Origin: Phoenix dactylifera
Lineage: Eukaryota > Streptophyta > Magnoliopsida > Arecales > Arecaceae
Assembly: GCF_009389715.1 (NCBI RefSeq)
Contig: NW_024067667.1
Span: forward strand, 2,502,501 to 2,566,500
Length of the DNA: 64,000 nt
Reading direction: 5' to 3'
Shown here: positions 23,955-35,970 of the stretch, piece by piece
How positions within the stretch are numbered: position 1 is the first letter of the stretch
How the letters are laid out: each line of letters begins with the position of its first letter
Translations under genes and position numbers: made by a program
Notes under the pieces: model-generated
The model's input: only the letters and a program-made list of their open reading frames with translations
Databases searched by the model: none
What the model was told of the DNA's origin: nothing

Positions 23955-24680
23955 TCTGCACACTGATATAAGAATAAAACATTCATTAAACCAGCATGTA
24001 CATATAGATGTACTTAATACTGATACTTAGGTTCACAACATACATTTATTGTAACTGATCTTGTAATATAAGATGCAAATTTTTTGCTTTCTTACAGGCA
24101 ACAAATTCAAGAGATATATTCCTAAGATCGATTTCTTTCAGTCAAGGACCTTTGATGTTTGATATAGGCCAAAATGACACAGGTGCATTCTTTTCCAAAA
24201 TAGAGGACCATGTTATTGCCTATATCCCGAACGTATTGTTGGTGTTTCAAACTAGACTTACACCACTTAGATTCAATGTTTGTCAAGTAATTTTACAAAA
24301 TGATTTACAAGAGAAGTGCAATTATTTTGAATGAGTACATGTATCCTCCATATTAGATCACAAATAGATAAGTAAATGGTTGACTTCTTTGTGCATTATG
24401 CACGCTGATTTCTCAAAATAAGCAATTCTAGTTACATTACTCTTCTAGCTAGACTACATAACCTATTTTCTATTTTAATATTAGCATCGAAGTAAATAAG
24501 TTATTTCTTCAATTGTAAAAAATGGAAGGGTGATCTTCAAATCAGAATTCTCACCATTTCAAGTTCGGTGGAAAAATATATGATTCTGTCCACTGCTATA
24601 CTAAAATTACAGCGTGCCAATAAAATAGACTAACACTATAATTATTCTATCCACAGCTATACTGAACTCATCAATTCCAC
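23955..24680. repeat. Segmental duplication, block f (copy 2)
   Basis: This is the counterpart of 18530-19230, containing the second GDSL exon relic. Similarity fades after about 24680 into AT-rich DNA. Confidence 0.8.
24098..24260 (+). pseudogene. GDSL esterase/lipase exon relic, copy 2, frameshifted
   Basis: This is the paralogue of 18669-18832. It keeps an acceptor-like ttacag, and in one frame reads FDIGQNDTGAFFSKIEDHVI, retaining the Asp that copy 1 lost. An extra T in atttctttcag (about 24131-24137) shifts the frame before that motif, and the donor found in copy 1 has become ttacacc. It cannot encode the full exon. Confidence 0.75.
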
Positions 24681-25072
24681 TGATGCTAAAGTTTTTGATA
24701 GTTATGGCTCCTCCTTTTTTTAAGCACTTGGGCATGCATTAATGGCTATTAATTTTTTAATTTTTTTAAACTTAAGCCTAGGCTACTATGCACAAGATTG
24801 CATCAAAACTTGAATGAATGGACACCAAATTTTTTTAAAGATTATCTAGCATTCTCCTAAATATATTTCTAATTTTCTAATTTTATTATTTTTATTTATT
24901 TTAAAAAATTCTTTTATTTTTAATTCAAAAATATATTTTTAATTTAAAAAAGTATATATAATTCAAAAGTAAAAAGATTTTATGTCATTATGTAGATCGT
25001 TATAGATCTATAATATATAATAAAATCAAATCCAAATCAAAATTTTATCATATTTTTTTATTTTATAATTTT
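24681..25072. other. AT-rich spacer
   Basis: This is very AT-rich DNA with long A and T runs. No coding or structural feature is recognised. Confidence 0.5.
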
Positions 25073-25078
25073 TAAGCT

Positions 25079-25482
25079 TTTTTTTTTTTTTTTGCTAATG
25101 AAAAAGGGGTAGGGGGGAGGAAGGGACAAGCCCACCCCCGCGTAGCAGCCCCCACTGGGCCCCCGCCCCGCCGGGAGAATGTTCGATGCGGGCAGAAATG
25201 GCCGTGTGTTGGGCACCCCGACCGGTTTTACTCATACCCTCCCCACCCGTAGGCCCGGCTCAGCTACTCCTCTGAGCTCTGGCTCGAGTCCCACGTATGA
25301 GTACGTCACACCCGGCACCACCCCGGCTACTAGCGGTTCAAGAGCGGTCCTACACCACAAGTCCAAGTAGTGGCCAAAGTAATGAGCTTCGGTCCACAAT
25401 TTAATCGTCGCCGCAGCGATTCGAACTTGGAACCTTATGGTTAGAATTGCTGCCCAGTACCACTAGGCTACCACCTTGGTGG
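25079..25482 (-). mobile_element. tRNA-derived SINE, copy 1
   Basis: Read on the minus strand it begins ccaccaaggtggtagcctag, carries an A-box-like TAGCCTAGTGGTACTGGGC and a B-box-like AGTTCGAATCGC, continues through a GC-rich body, and ends in an A tail (the T run at 25079-25093 on the plus strand). Flanks share taagct (25073-25078 and 25483-25488). A near-identical copy lies at 59072-59475. The plus-strand open frame 25179-25370 inside it is an accident. Confidence 0.8.
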
Positions 25483-25692
25483 TAAGCTATTTTTTCAAGT
25501 TTCAAAAAAAGAGAGAGAATGAGATAGCAAAAATTAAGCACACCTTATTTAGGCTTGGATCTTCCTTCTAAACTACTAAATTGATGTGATTTTTGAGTTA
25601 TCGAGAAGGAAGAGCGGCGAAAACCTCTCCGTCGCTTTCAATTATTGTTGGAAAGGAAAAGGCCTTCCCAACAACAAATAATGTCTGAGGAC

Positions 25693-25934
25693 AAATCAAA
25701 AGAGGGGGCCTGGTTCAGAACTGAGTCGATTCAGTATGAACCGACCAGTTCTTACTTAGTTTGAACAGAACCGGCCGGTTCTAGATGATTCCAGCCAATT
25801 CTAGGTTGGTTCGCACCAGTTTCGGCTAGTTTAGGGTCGGAACCAAAAAAATAAATGCGAACCGATTTGGTTTTGCACTGGGTTGGCTCGGTACTGTCCG
25901 AACCGAGCGGTTGGGCCTGGTTCGACAGACCATG
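25693..25934. mobile_element. GGTTCNGAACC-rich hAT-like element, right end defined
   Basis: The right end ggttcgacagaccatg, reversed, is CATGGTCTGTCGAACC, like the ends of the GGTACC-rich family. It is followed by ctatagag (25935-25942), which is exactly where homology with the paralogous block at 16.12 kb resumes (actctatagag). The interior repeats gaaccgaccagttc-like motifs. I could not place the left end, so the start is approximate. Confidence 0.5.
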
Positions 25935-28400
25935 CTATAGAGGATCCTTTGACAATCGATCCAAATAATTTATCCTTATCTTTACCTCAGTCTTTTACCT
26001 TAGGAGTAGGTATAACTTAGATCATCTACTATCGTCCAGCATTATACTTTTACCATATCCCAATGTTACACCCCTACCATAGCCCAATGCTACACACTTC
26101 TTCAGTAGCCTGGCTCTATACCTCTATCTAGTTCCATATCCAGTTCCATCTCTTTCGAATTGTATTGTGACAGTGAAGAAAGTTCTTGAAGCTCAAGTTA
26201 TCTGAACCTATGCTACTCTCTATCCTTCTTTCGACCCATATCTTTCCAACTAGCCCAATGCCGGAAGCACGTCCGTGCATGTATCCAGATCTCACCCAGG
26301 CAAGATTGACGACATGCCTTCTGTCTCGACCAACCGAGTTTCCTGGCTTGGTTGGAACAAAAGGGGAAGGGCAATAGTAGTGTCAACCTAAGAGCAAGAT
26401 TCAAGTGTTACGAAGGAAGTAAGGATGATCATATATTTTTGAAATGGTTTTTGACAATTGTTCATTGTTATATTATACAGAATTTTCTCACAAAGAGTTG
26501 TTCTTCCAGGAGTAATTTTATAGCATTAACACGATCTTTGTCCTGGCATCCTCATCATTAGGTGCCACTTTGATACTAGCATGATAGAGAGAGAGAGAGA
26601 GAGAGAATGGTCGGGAAGGGAAAGGGGAAGGAAATCTTCCATTGTAGTGTCACCAGATGGAGATAGGCAGTTGTTCATGTTTGAGGGATTACATGACCTT
26701 GACCATTTTATGACCACAAATAGATCCTGTCCAGTCTAAACCTGCTAATTTTGCACCTGATTCCTATTGGATTTGTGAGTTGCAAGGCTTGTCGTCTCAG
26801 TACCAAACCACGTATCGGTACCATCCTATTATAGCGTCTGTACGTGGTATTGTACGAGATGGTAAGGTATACCGAGTGTTGATATGGTACAAAACTACAT
26901 ACTAGTTTAGTACCGATATGGTGTGGTACACCTGGTACAACAAACCTTGGTGGGTTGGCTCAAATATTGCCACCACTCAGTTCATATAATCACATGATGC
27001 TTCTTGCATGCATGCAAACCCTAAAAGGAATAGAGCACATATAAATATGATTCAGGATTCTGTGTGATTACATATATTCTAATGGATAATATCTTCAAAT
27101 TAGAATTTCAACACTGATTGCTGTACACATACAACCTACTTCTTCGAGACATAGGCATAGTATTGTGCCATGGGAACCACAAAAGCAATCACTAGTAAGC
27201 CTCCAACTACAAGGCTAAATTGTCCCCGTTTCTCTTCAGTCTCTTCCCTGGTCTTGAAGTTGGATTCACGCTTGTTTTCTTGGAACTTCGGTCCTCCAGG
27301 ATCTGGCAACCCATCAACAGCAGCAACTAGGCGTTTGGCAGTACTAAGCATAGCTTCATTGTACTTCTCCTCTGTAGCCAGCACTGCAAGAACAAAAGTG
27401 AAAAACTTAACTATAACTTCAATGGTGAGAAGAGACATGTCAGCTAGTAACTCATTGTACTTTTTCATCAAGTTGTTCTACTGTCTATTTTCAGTTTTAA
27501 AGCATCGAACAACTGAATGATGGATTTTCTATCAAGATATATGCAATGGAGTTATTACATGCAAAACAATTTGCTCGATGAACATGACTAATAGCTATCA
27601 TAGATATGGCATGAATTTAATTCAAATCACATTTCACAAACTCTAGCTTACAAGCGAGTGTTTTACATAAATAACAGCGTTGGCTGGTAACAGTTTAGAA
27701 GTTTGATATTCAAAACATCTCAGAATAGGAGTATTGATTTAGAAAAATGCCATATGAATACTTCGTACTTTAAAATCATGAACAATAAAAAAATTTAAAA
27801 TAAGATAAGATGTGTTCATGTTCATTGTGTTACTTTTTCTGTCAACTTGTTTTCACTAATTATTTTCTGTTTAAACCATGCAACATCAAAATAGATTTCC
27901 TTCTATAGAAAAATAATAAAAGCTATTATGAACATTGACAACATACTCCACGTCTATGACTAATCGCTATTATTGATAGAGAATGGAGTCATAGTTTAGA
28001 AATCATGTTCTACATCCTATTAATTAGCGTTGGTTGTTATGTTTTACATTCTCTATTAATGTGGAGTAATATAAATAGAGAACACAGCAATTGAAGACAT
28101 GATATGTGCAACTTCTGAAAATAAGGGTAACGATTTAGAACCATGCACATAAGAATATTCTCTGTCTAAAATTTATGCACAAACAAATAATGTCTATCTC
28201 TATATGCATCAGATCTTTCTGGATAGTGTAGCATCTTTGTTAGGTGCACCAGGTATTGCCTCAAGCAAATAAATTCTAAAGTATCAAAAGCTCATGCAAG
28301 CTAAATATACTAGGAAGATATCGAACAATATTCTCATGTAGAGAGTGAAATGCAACGACCCTTGATGAAAAGTAGTGCAATAAGAACTAAGAAGCATTGT
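25935..28400. repeat. Segmental duplication, block d (copy 2)
   Basis: This is the counterpart of 16120-18120. It includes the downstream flank, the intact last exon (27136-27383) and the start of intron 2 of the TLP18.3-type gene, so this is probably the source copy. Confidence 0.85.
26783..26949. mobile_element. GGTACC-rich hAT-like MITE (paralogue of 16906)
   Basis: The 167-bp element begins CAAGGCTTGTCGTCTC, ends ACAAACCTTG, and is flanked by gtgagttg (26775-26782) and gtgggttg (26950-26957), the same flanks as the copy at 16906-17072. Confidence 0.75.
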
Positions 28401-31400
28401 ACCAAAAAAAAAGAGAGAGAGCAGAAAAAATCATTATGATTTGGGTTATCGGACAAAAACTGAAAATGTTAATATTATTTTTGAATTGTCAACAATACTA
28501 ATATTGCTTTCCTATCATTATATTTAAGTGTGTCTAGGACTATTTTTTTTTGAGAGAGTGAGAGATTAGGAAAGGCCTAATCACTTTCATTAAGCATATG
28601 AAAGCGCAAATATAGGAAACAAAACAGCAAGAAACAAAAGTAACAATAAAGAAAATATATAAGGAGAAAACAGAGGAATTCAGACAATATGCTTAAGAAG
28701 AATTGTATGGTAATGCCATAGAATAGATGTCATGCATTTACCATTTGACATCCAGGATTTATAGTTATATCAGAATTTTGCTTAACACGTTAAGACAAAT
28801 AAGCGTCTAGGTTTGCATTGGGGTGTTGGACATGCTGTGGTGGGATATAGCATAGATAACGCTATGGTGGCACCAATTAATTGCTTTCAAGCATGGAGGG
28901 TATGCTGATAGAGGGAGATGCTATTCATATCATTCATCTAAGTAAATGAAGCTTATCAAACATAAAGTGCATTAATTTTAAATGACTGATATTATGGTCT
29001 GGTACTCTAAATTAGCAACTATTTTCGTGGTTGAACAGCTTGCAAGAATGTACCCAAGTAAAACCTATTATTTACAGCCCTTGCAATACTAGATCAAATG
29101 ATAAAGTTTTTATTAGGGCATGATGATTTTTTTTTTTTGAAGATGTTGTGCACTGTGAGCAATCCTTCATATTACTTCTCTTAACATTGAGTAATGAGTT
29201 TTAAATAATGTTGAAGTATTTAGTTCATGGCTTCTAGTATGTAATTATAGAGTACGATGGAAAGTGAAGAAACAATTGCATCTAAGAGAATACAAATGCA
29301 TGGAAGTATACCAGGTTCAATGAATGGGTTGTGGGCCCGTGGCCAAGAAATTTCAAATTGCAGATGCATGAAGGTAAAAACTTTCAAGATAAAGATGCAA
29401 GAGAAGAATTAAGTTTGCTAATACATTTCATGGGCGAATGTGGAGCACAAGACCTTGTTTCCACTGCTCTGAATGAAAGATTGCCACCTCAGATATAGTT
29501 TCCACTCACTTTTCAGTGATATAAAGAAAGAGCCCCCAACTAGCTTTAGAGAACATCTAAAATAAGAGCTCCAGAGGATAGAAAGAAAGCAGAAAAAGCT
29601 TTAGAGAGGGGTCTAATCCAGTAAATGTCCATGGCCTTCTAATGGACTCCAATAGATGATGGATCACTACCCCACAATGCCCCTTTCACTAAAACTATAA
29701 CAAAGTGCCAATATGCATTCTACATAAAAACCACCTCTATAAAACACATATGACACTTAAGTTTACCACATACAAATCTCAACTGATTTGAATAGGTCTT
29801 ACATTAAAAAGGATGGACAAGGGGCTATATTCTCTCCCTATCATGCCACCACTAAAATCGGCCATATTTTCTTATAACGCCCTTTCATCAGGACTATTTG
29901 AAGATAATTCTCGAGGAAGTTAGGAGTTAGAAGATTGTTGCCTACTTTTAAATCTCTTTGGTGCTTTTGGAGATCTCAGCATGAACTAGCAAATTAGTAA
30001 TCAATGTGGGACCAGGTTGTCCTAGCCTCTCTTGGATCTGCTAAATTGAGAGGAACACTCCAATGTTTAGTAGCAAATATAGGAAGGTTGGTGACTATAT
30101 GAGAGCTGCCATTAGATTCTTCACTCTATGGAATTGATGGTAAAGCAAAAGCATGCATCTGGTTTTGTAATTATCTTGTTGTAGCATTGTTGATAGGTGC
30201 TCTACCCACAGTTCATTTTGTTCTTCTCATTATCCTAAATTCTCAACAAAGTAGTTGGATCTTGCCTCCCTCCTGTTTTTTGGTAAAAATTTCACTCCCT
30301 ATTTAAAGAAAAAGGAGGTGTAGGGAGTCTAAAGCTCTCACTCCCCCATTAGATTAATAACTACATATGATACTGGCACACCATGCGATATCATCATAGT
30401 TAAGAAACCAACAAGGTCATACTTCGCCAATCTCACTATATCTATCAAAGTTAAGAAACCATCAAGGATTTTATTTCTCAATCTCCATAGGATATCTTCC
30501 TATTTCTTAAAGGAATTTGTGAAATTAATTTCTTCAATTCCTTATCCCTAATTTTAGTAACAATTATTTCTTCAATCTCATTAGGATTCATTTTGCACCC
30601 CAATTCTCAAATTACTTTCTTAATTCTCTAATTCTTAGTTTGCCCTAGCCGCTTGACTTCGTGAGAAAGTCTCCATTAAGCCATTTTCTTATAAACCCCT
30701 CTTCTTTGTTTCACATTTGGTATCTGTGTCATCACCTAGATCCCTTTAGTTACCATTCTATATGCAACCAAATAATCCATCCATTTCCCAACTATGTTTA
30801 GTGTACTAAACAATGTAGGATGAGTCCCATCAAACTAACAATTTTTCCTATATTATAGCACACTTCAAAATGTAGTTGACATGAGAACACAAGTTTATGT
30901 TCAGATTATAACATTTGAGCGTCTTTTATTTGTAATAAATTATCGTACCTTAAGAGAAATATTTAGACTTGCGTCCATTAAACATAGAATGCTTTCAAGT
31001 ACAAACTGCTCAACTATTTCAAACTTTTAAATAAAAGAAAATTGCTTTTCATGAAGTCTTGATAATTGTAGTGCTAGTATTCCTCGCCGTCATGATTTAA
31101 GCTCCTATTGACAAGAAAATCCTGCAATTCATCCAAGAAGTGTATTGTTAATGTACATAATGCTTTCCGTCAAAGTTCACTGAACCAATACCAGCAATCG
31201 TACCAGCTAGTGACAGGAGAGAAAGATAGAGAGGAGAAAGAGAGAGAGGGGCGAAAGCCACCAAGATCATCATCATCTTTGGGAGAGAGAGAGTCTAAGA
31301 GAGAGAGAGAGGATGAAGTCAACATGGTCATCATCTTCAGGAAAGAGAGAGAGAGGGTGAGAGAGAAAGGAAAGAGAGAGGGCAGGGGCGGCTCAATACA

Positions 31401-34400
31401 TGGGGCCTAAGGCGAATCCAATGAATGAGGCCTTTTTTTTTTAATAATAATTTAGTAATTATTCTAAATGAAGGGCCATGAAACTGATTAAATAACTGAG
31501 ATAATACTTGGCAATACTGTTTACCATGTCAAGCAAGAGCCGGATAGGAAAAGGTCATCCCATGGCACTTCATGGACAAGGTAAGAAAAGAATTTGTCCA
31601 TAAAGAAACCTCTCAATAAGAGAAAGTAGGGTCATTATGGAAAATTCACTCCATCAAATTAATAAAAGTCCCATCCCACCATCTCCCCTTCAAGTGAGTA
31701 CCCAAGCAGCAACTGCAACATCACGGCACAGCAGCCATTCAACCCCCTCCCTCCTTTTCTCTCTCTACCACCCAAGAGGGGAGAAGAAACCGAGAGGAGA
31801 AAACTAAAAGAATCTCCACCCTCCAAGACGTCCATCTCCAATCCCCCTATATTTCTTCCGGATGGCCCAGCTGGATGAGGAGTAATGTGAGGGAAGGAAA
31901 ACCAAGACCAAAACCAAAAAAGAGAAGGGATGAAAGGTAAGAGTGGCTTCAGGCGTCTATCAAGCCAACCAAATCCCTCCTCTCTCTCTCTCTCGCCCCC
32001 CCCCCCCCCCCCCCCCAAAACCCAAAACAAAACTACTGTCCCCAACTTCCAAATTGCCCCTCTGCAGGCCAGGAAACTCTCCACCGATGGAGGGGGGAAG
32101 ATTCTTAGCCAGCTCCTGATCCCGTTTATATCGGGCCTTTGCTTCCTTTTGGTCAGCCTCCCGGGGCCTTCCATTGGCCCGGAGCCTTAGGCGACCGCCT
32201 CAGTCGCCTAAGGCTCGGGCCGGCCCTGAGAGAGGGTGAAGTGCATACTTGTGTTCATTGTTGAAGGCGGTGACAAAACCTAACCCTAGCCGGATGCAAG
32301 TGGGAGGTAAAGAGTGATCAAAAGGCAAGGCAACCCAAGGCCAAGTCGTGAGAGGAGGGCGTGTTACAAAGATAACAAACCGCCCTAACACCTTGAACCA
32401 AGTAGAACCAAGCATTACCCGGTGGTTCTCTTCAATTCGATTGGTTCAGGCTGGTTTGAGGCCTATTCTAAAGCAAACTTGCATCGCAATCTGGTTTCTG
32501 CTTTTGTTATTTCAAAGTAATCTTAGGCTTAAGTATCACATGTTGCATTAGTCTTCTGTTAGTGTAAATGTTATAGAATTGACCCTTAATCACTAGATGC
32601 TTGTAACTTCAAACTTCTTAATTATGAGCTGCAATGTTTCCAATAAATCCAAAATCGGTTTTTGTTGAGTCATAGTTGGTTGTAGCTTTGATCCCTGAAC
32701 TCTTAAAGCTCTAAGCATTAATGCACATGTGAGTCCTCTTAAGTCAAAAAACCAACCTATTCCATGCCTGAGCACTACTTTTCATCCATATTTTTTTTAT
32801 CATCTAGTTTTTAAAAGCATAGCCTGAATCAGAGCAGTCTATAATGATGTTTGCAAGCAAATATTGGAAGTATCCATAGCACCAAATGCTTCAAATTTCA
32901 TACTTGATTAGCAACTACAACCTCCTCAATGGGGCAAAAGATGCTTCTCTAGTCTTAATTTTTTGACTTTGACCTTTCTTTGCACAACATTCCAAGCTCT
33001 TTGTGGAATGAGAATCCTGATGAGTGATGATGCTGAGATGATTTGTAGGGAGAGACATTGGGATGAAACATGAAAACAAATAATGAGTGTACCTATCAGA
33101 AAAAGTTTAAAATCTAGTACAAAAATCAACTATGGACTATGCAGTCACTGTGCATATTGATTTTGAATCTATAAAGTGTATATGCTTTAGGCTCTGAGTT
33201 CAACTTAAGTTTGTCTTGGTTTCAATTCAGAACTGTACAGTAGATGGCGGATTTAGGTGGTATAGTGTAATGTGGGAACTCAGTTTTGTAAGTGCAAAGG
33301 GTTGAGCTTTGCAAGTTTAAGAGCTTAGAAATCACTGTTAATTCAATCAATAGCCATCAAGGTTTCACAAGTTGACACGTTAAGGTCTAGGTATCAAATT
33401 TAACAGCTGGTTGCATGTGATTTTGGGTTCAGGTTATGAGCAACTTCCTGCACAAAGTGCCACTCCCTCAAAAAATCAGCATCTGATTTATAATCTGGTA
33501 GGTTAAAATCATTTGTTTATTGTTATCGAAAAAGTATAACAATAAAACAAGTGCCTTACCTGGAAGGTTTTCAGATACAGTAGCATCAAGAATAGTATCT
33601 CCAACAGCTTGGATGAATGCAGGTCCACCTGTGATTGCTCCTTCTTTTTGACTGGTAACCAGGATAACTATTCCCTTGTTATTACCTTCTTCAATTGTGG
33701 GGTACCATTTCTCCAACACCTGATCAGCATACTCAAAAGCATCTGCTTTGCTCTGCAATCAAATTTACCAATTCTTATCAAATTTATAAAACTAAAAATC
33801 TCACTCTCCTTTTGATAAAGAAAAATGGCTAGAAGTTTGATGGGTTGACAACCACAAAATTTCAGAAAATGGAAACCCTTTTAAAGCTCACCAATAAATA
33901 ATTAAATGGAAGTTTATAAAGCTAGTATTATTTTCATTATATGTCTTTGGTTTTTCAGTTAAATTTCAGTGTCATTAAGATATATAAGAACTGCCATAAA
34001 AAATCGGGAGTCATGGCCTGATTGTAATGTGATGCTGTACTTGGAATGCAGTGGAGATCCCTGACAACAACTTGGGATTCTGGCATTGAAGAGTTGAGCT
34101 AGTCTTGCAGCACATTTCTTCTTTTCCTCATCATAACTTCATAATCAACAAAATAGCATTACTTCAAGACATTGGTGATGAAGAAGCTATTCAGAGATAT
34201 AGAATTTCTGTTAAATATATTTCATAAAATTATCAGCACTCTGATCTGCTGCTCAAGAATTGATGTGTCCAGGGATTAATATTTTGAAAGAGCCAGAAAG
34301 AGATCATAAGGACTAGATAGAATAACCTAAACAGCAGGTACAATATATTCTACAGTACTGTAAAAGACATTCAGGAGTAACTAGGGCTAGCTGAGGTACA

Positions 34401-35554
34401 TGATGGTCTAACACTCACCCCTACCCATCTGTTTTGCCACCTTAAGCTGGAAGGGCAAGCCACATTTAGAGTTCCTTCTCACAGCAAAACTGGGCTTCCA
34501 CCTAAGCTAATTAGTTCTATAGGCCTCTTCCCTTCGCCCCTACCACTCATCAATTTCTACTAACGTCACATTCATTAAGGACTTGAATATGGGAAGCAGC
34601 TAGCTACACACCTAATTTCAGATAAGTCACCACCACTCATGTTTGAACCAGAGATCTCTCGCCGAGATGGGCGCCGACTAGCTGAGCTACCAGCAAGTAT
34701 ACAACCAATTTCAGAGTCTACCAGAGAAGGTAAAAAAATTGAAAAAACATTCACAAAAGCTTCAAATCGAGAATGCTTAGGTCAGCAGAAATCAGACATC
34801 ATGGCAATGTTGGACACCAAGTTGATAAGAAATTGGTGCAAAAATTAGTTCATGTCAACTGTCCAAATACCTTCCAACAAGAAATTTTTATTGCTCTCGA
34901 ATGTGCAGATCATCAAACAGTAGCACCTGATAATTATAGCCAGTTTACACAATATCAAGGGTTCCTTTTAAAATGGGAAAAAAAAATCTATGTGAGAGTA
35001 GACAAAACAAACTTAACAAGTTCTGTTGTTGCAAGTTGTAAAATATCAAGAGTAAGAATGAAGGGATTTCGCTGCAGTACTTCACATATGTAAAATGAAG
35101 ACTGCCATTAGTGATGATTAGAATGGATACATACTGTAAGCTTGCGAAGTGTGATGAAATTGATTTGTAGATTCTTCCTCGACTCCAAATCGGATAGGAG
35201 CTGCTTCAGATCAGATTTGGTGACTCGGCTTAGTACACCCGCATCATCAACAACATATGATTCTGTCGGTGGGCCGTCATTGAGCACGTCAAACTCTGAC
35301 GCAATCGCCGGGGAGTCAAGGGATGGAACTGGGCAGAAGTTGATGGCCAGCGAGAGGGCAGCGGCGGCCAGTCCATGGTGGAGGTGGGAGATCCAGCTCT
35401 TTTGGGTGGGAGGTGGAGAAGATGTCTTTCTAAGGCCTGAAGTGATGGACTTGGTGGGTGTTAAAGAAGCTTGGAGCTGTTGAGAGGGGGACTTGAAGAG
35501 AAGGGGTTTGGGATTGAGAAGTGGAGTGGAGGAGGGAGAGAAGATGGTTTCCAT
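27136..35554 (-). CDS. TLP18.3: TLP18.3-type thylakoid lumen TPM-domain protein, chloroplast precursor
   Basis: Three exons on the minus strand, 35554-35135, 33752-33560 and 27383-27136, join with consistent phases (donors ACA/gtatgt and CCAG/gtaagg; acceptors gattgcag and cttgcag) to give 286 residues, close to the roughly 285 of Arabidopsis At1g54780. The N-terminus is a serine- and proline-rich transit peptide (residues 1-50), followed by a hydrophobic lumen-targeting stretch ending near SPAIAS. The TPM domain follows (YVVDDAGVLSRVTKSDLKQL, ADAFEYADQVLEKWYPTIEE, GIVILVTSQKEGAITGGPAF). The C-terminus has one membrane segment, GQFSLVVGGLLVIAFVVPMA, and a short basic tail. In Arabidopsis TLP18.3 supports photosystem II repair and dimer formation and has phosphatase activity in vitro. 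Intron 1 is 1.4 kb; intron 2 is 6.2 kb and holds a hAT element. The gene diverges from a PsbP-domain gene 416 bp away. Confidence 0.93.
28615..29010. repeat. Segmental duplication, block b (copy 2), inside intron 2
   Basis: This is the counterpart of 12690-13130. It lies within the second intron of the TLP18.3-type gene, between the parts of that intron found in blocks d and e. Confidence 0.7.
29011..31209. other. Intron 2 DNA without recognised elements
   Basis: This is the unduplicated part of intron 2 of the TLP18.3-type gene. It is AT-rich with no recognised gene or element. It is absent from the duplicated copy at 17.5-18.5 kb, so it was either inserted here or deleted there. Confidence 0.5.
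31210..31382. repeat. Segmental duplication, block e (copy 2, left part), GA-rich
   Basis: This is the counterpart of 18200-18390. GA microsatellite runs are longer here than in copy 1. The block is interrupted by the hAT element and continues at 32229-32350. Confidence 0.75.
31383..32228. mobile_element. Non-autonomous hAT element in intron 2
   Basis: The 846-bp element begins CAGGGGCGGCTCAATACA and ends ctcgggccggccctg, which reversed is CAGGGCCGGCCCGAG. A second inverted motif, cctaaggcga and tcgcctaagg, lies just inside the ends. The flanks are an exact 8-bp duplication, agagaggg (31375-31382 and 32229-32236). The paralogous block near 18.38 kb carries the empty site. The internal minus-strand frame of 171 codons (31659-32174) has no transposase motif I can see. 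A run of about 20 C lies near 31998. Confidence 0.9.
31997..32018. repeat. Homopolymer C run
   Basis: About 20 consecutive C residues follow a CT microsatellite inside the hAT element. Its exact length may be an assembly estimate. Confidence 0.8.
34400..34697 (-). mobile_element. Probable tRNA-derived SINE, second type
   Basis: The minus strand reads GCTGGTAGCTCAGCTAGTCGG near 34697, an A-box-like tRNA start, followed by a B-box-like CTCTGGTTCAAACATG and a body ending near 34400. It lies in intron 1 of the TLP18.3-type gene. No A tail or clear flanking duplication was found, so the limits are approximate; it is not an intact tRNA because the cloverleaf arms do not pair well. Confidence 0.5.
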
Positions 35555-35970
35555 TAAGAAGAAGGAGAAAGGATGAGGAAATGGAGGGAAAGGCGGATAA
35601 AATCAGAGAGCCATTTTTACGCTTTTTTGGATTTCCCCTGTTTCTCACTTTCTGTTGGATTAGATTTGGATTTTGATTGGGTGGCTGGTTTCAAATTCGG
35701 ATAAGGCGTAACGGTCTTCAAACGGCTCCTTTCCAGCCTTCGTGGTGATGGGAACAGACTAAGGGTATATTCGTCTTTTAAGTTTTAATTGCATGGTATC
35801 GCTCCGTCATTAGTTTCATACCATCGCCCGTTCAGCTCAACTGGAAGACGGAAATGCCCTCAGACATCAATAAAATAACGATAGTACCCTCGTCCGTCTT
35901 TTTAACGTCTATCGGCGTCCGCTCCCAAACTTTTCCTCACCATGGAAGAGGCCATCGTTATCTGCTCTCC
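35555..35970. promoter_or_regulatory. Shared divergent promoter of two thylakoid-lumen genes
   Basis: These 416 bp separate the start codons of the minus-strand TLP18.3-type gene (35554) and the plus-strand PsbP-domain gene (35971). They contain I-box-like GATAAGG at 35700-35706, GATAA at 35596-35600 and an inverted CCAAT at 35676-35680. I-box motifs are known from light-regulated plant genes; their use here is inferred. Both leaders must lie in this interval or be spliced. An in-frame upstream ATG at 35854 lies before the PsbP gene start. Confidence 0.65.

Noticed and set aside
25179..25370. Open frame repeated at 59146-59373
   Set aside because: Its conservation reflects two near-identical SINE copies, not a protein under selection.
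31659..32174. Minus-strand open frame of 171 codons in the hAT element
   Set aside because: It has no transposase or zinc-finger motif, crosses a poly-C run, and is low-complexity. The element is non-autonomous.
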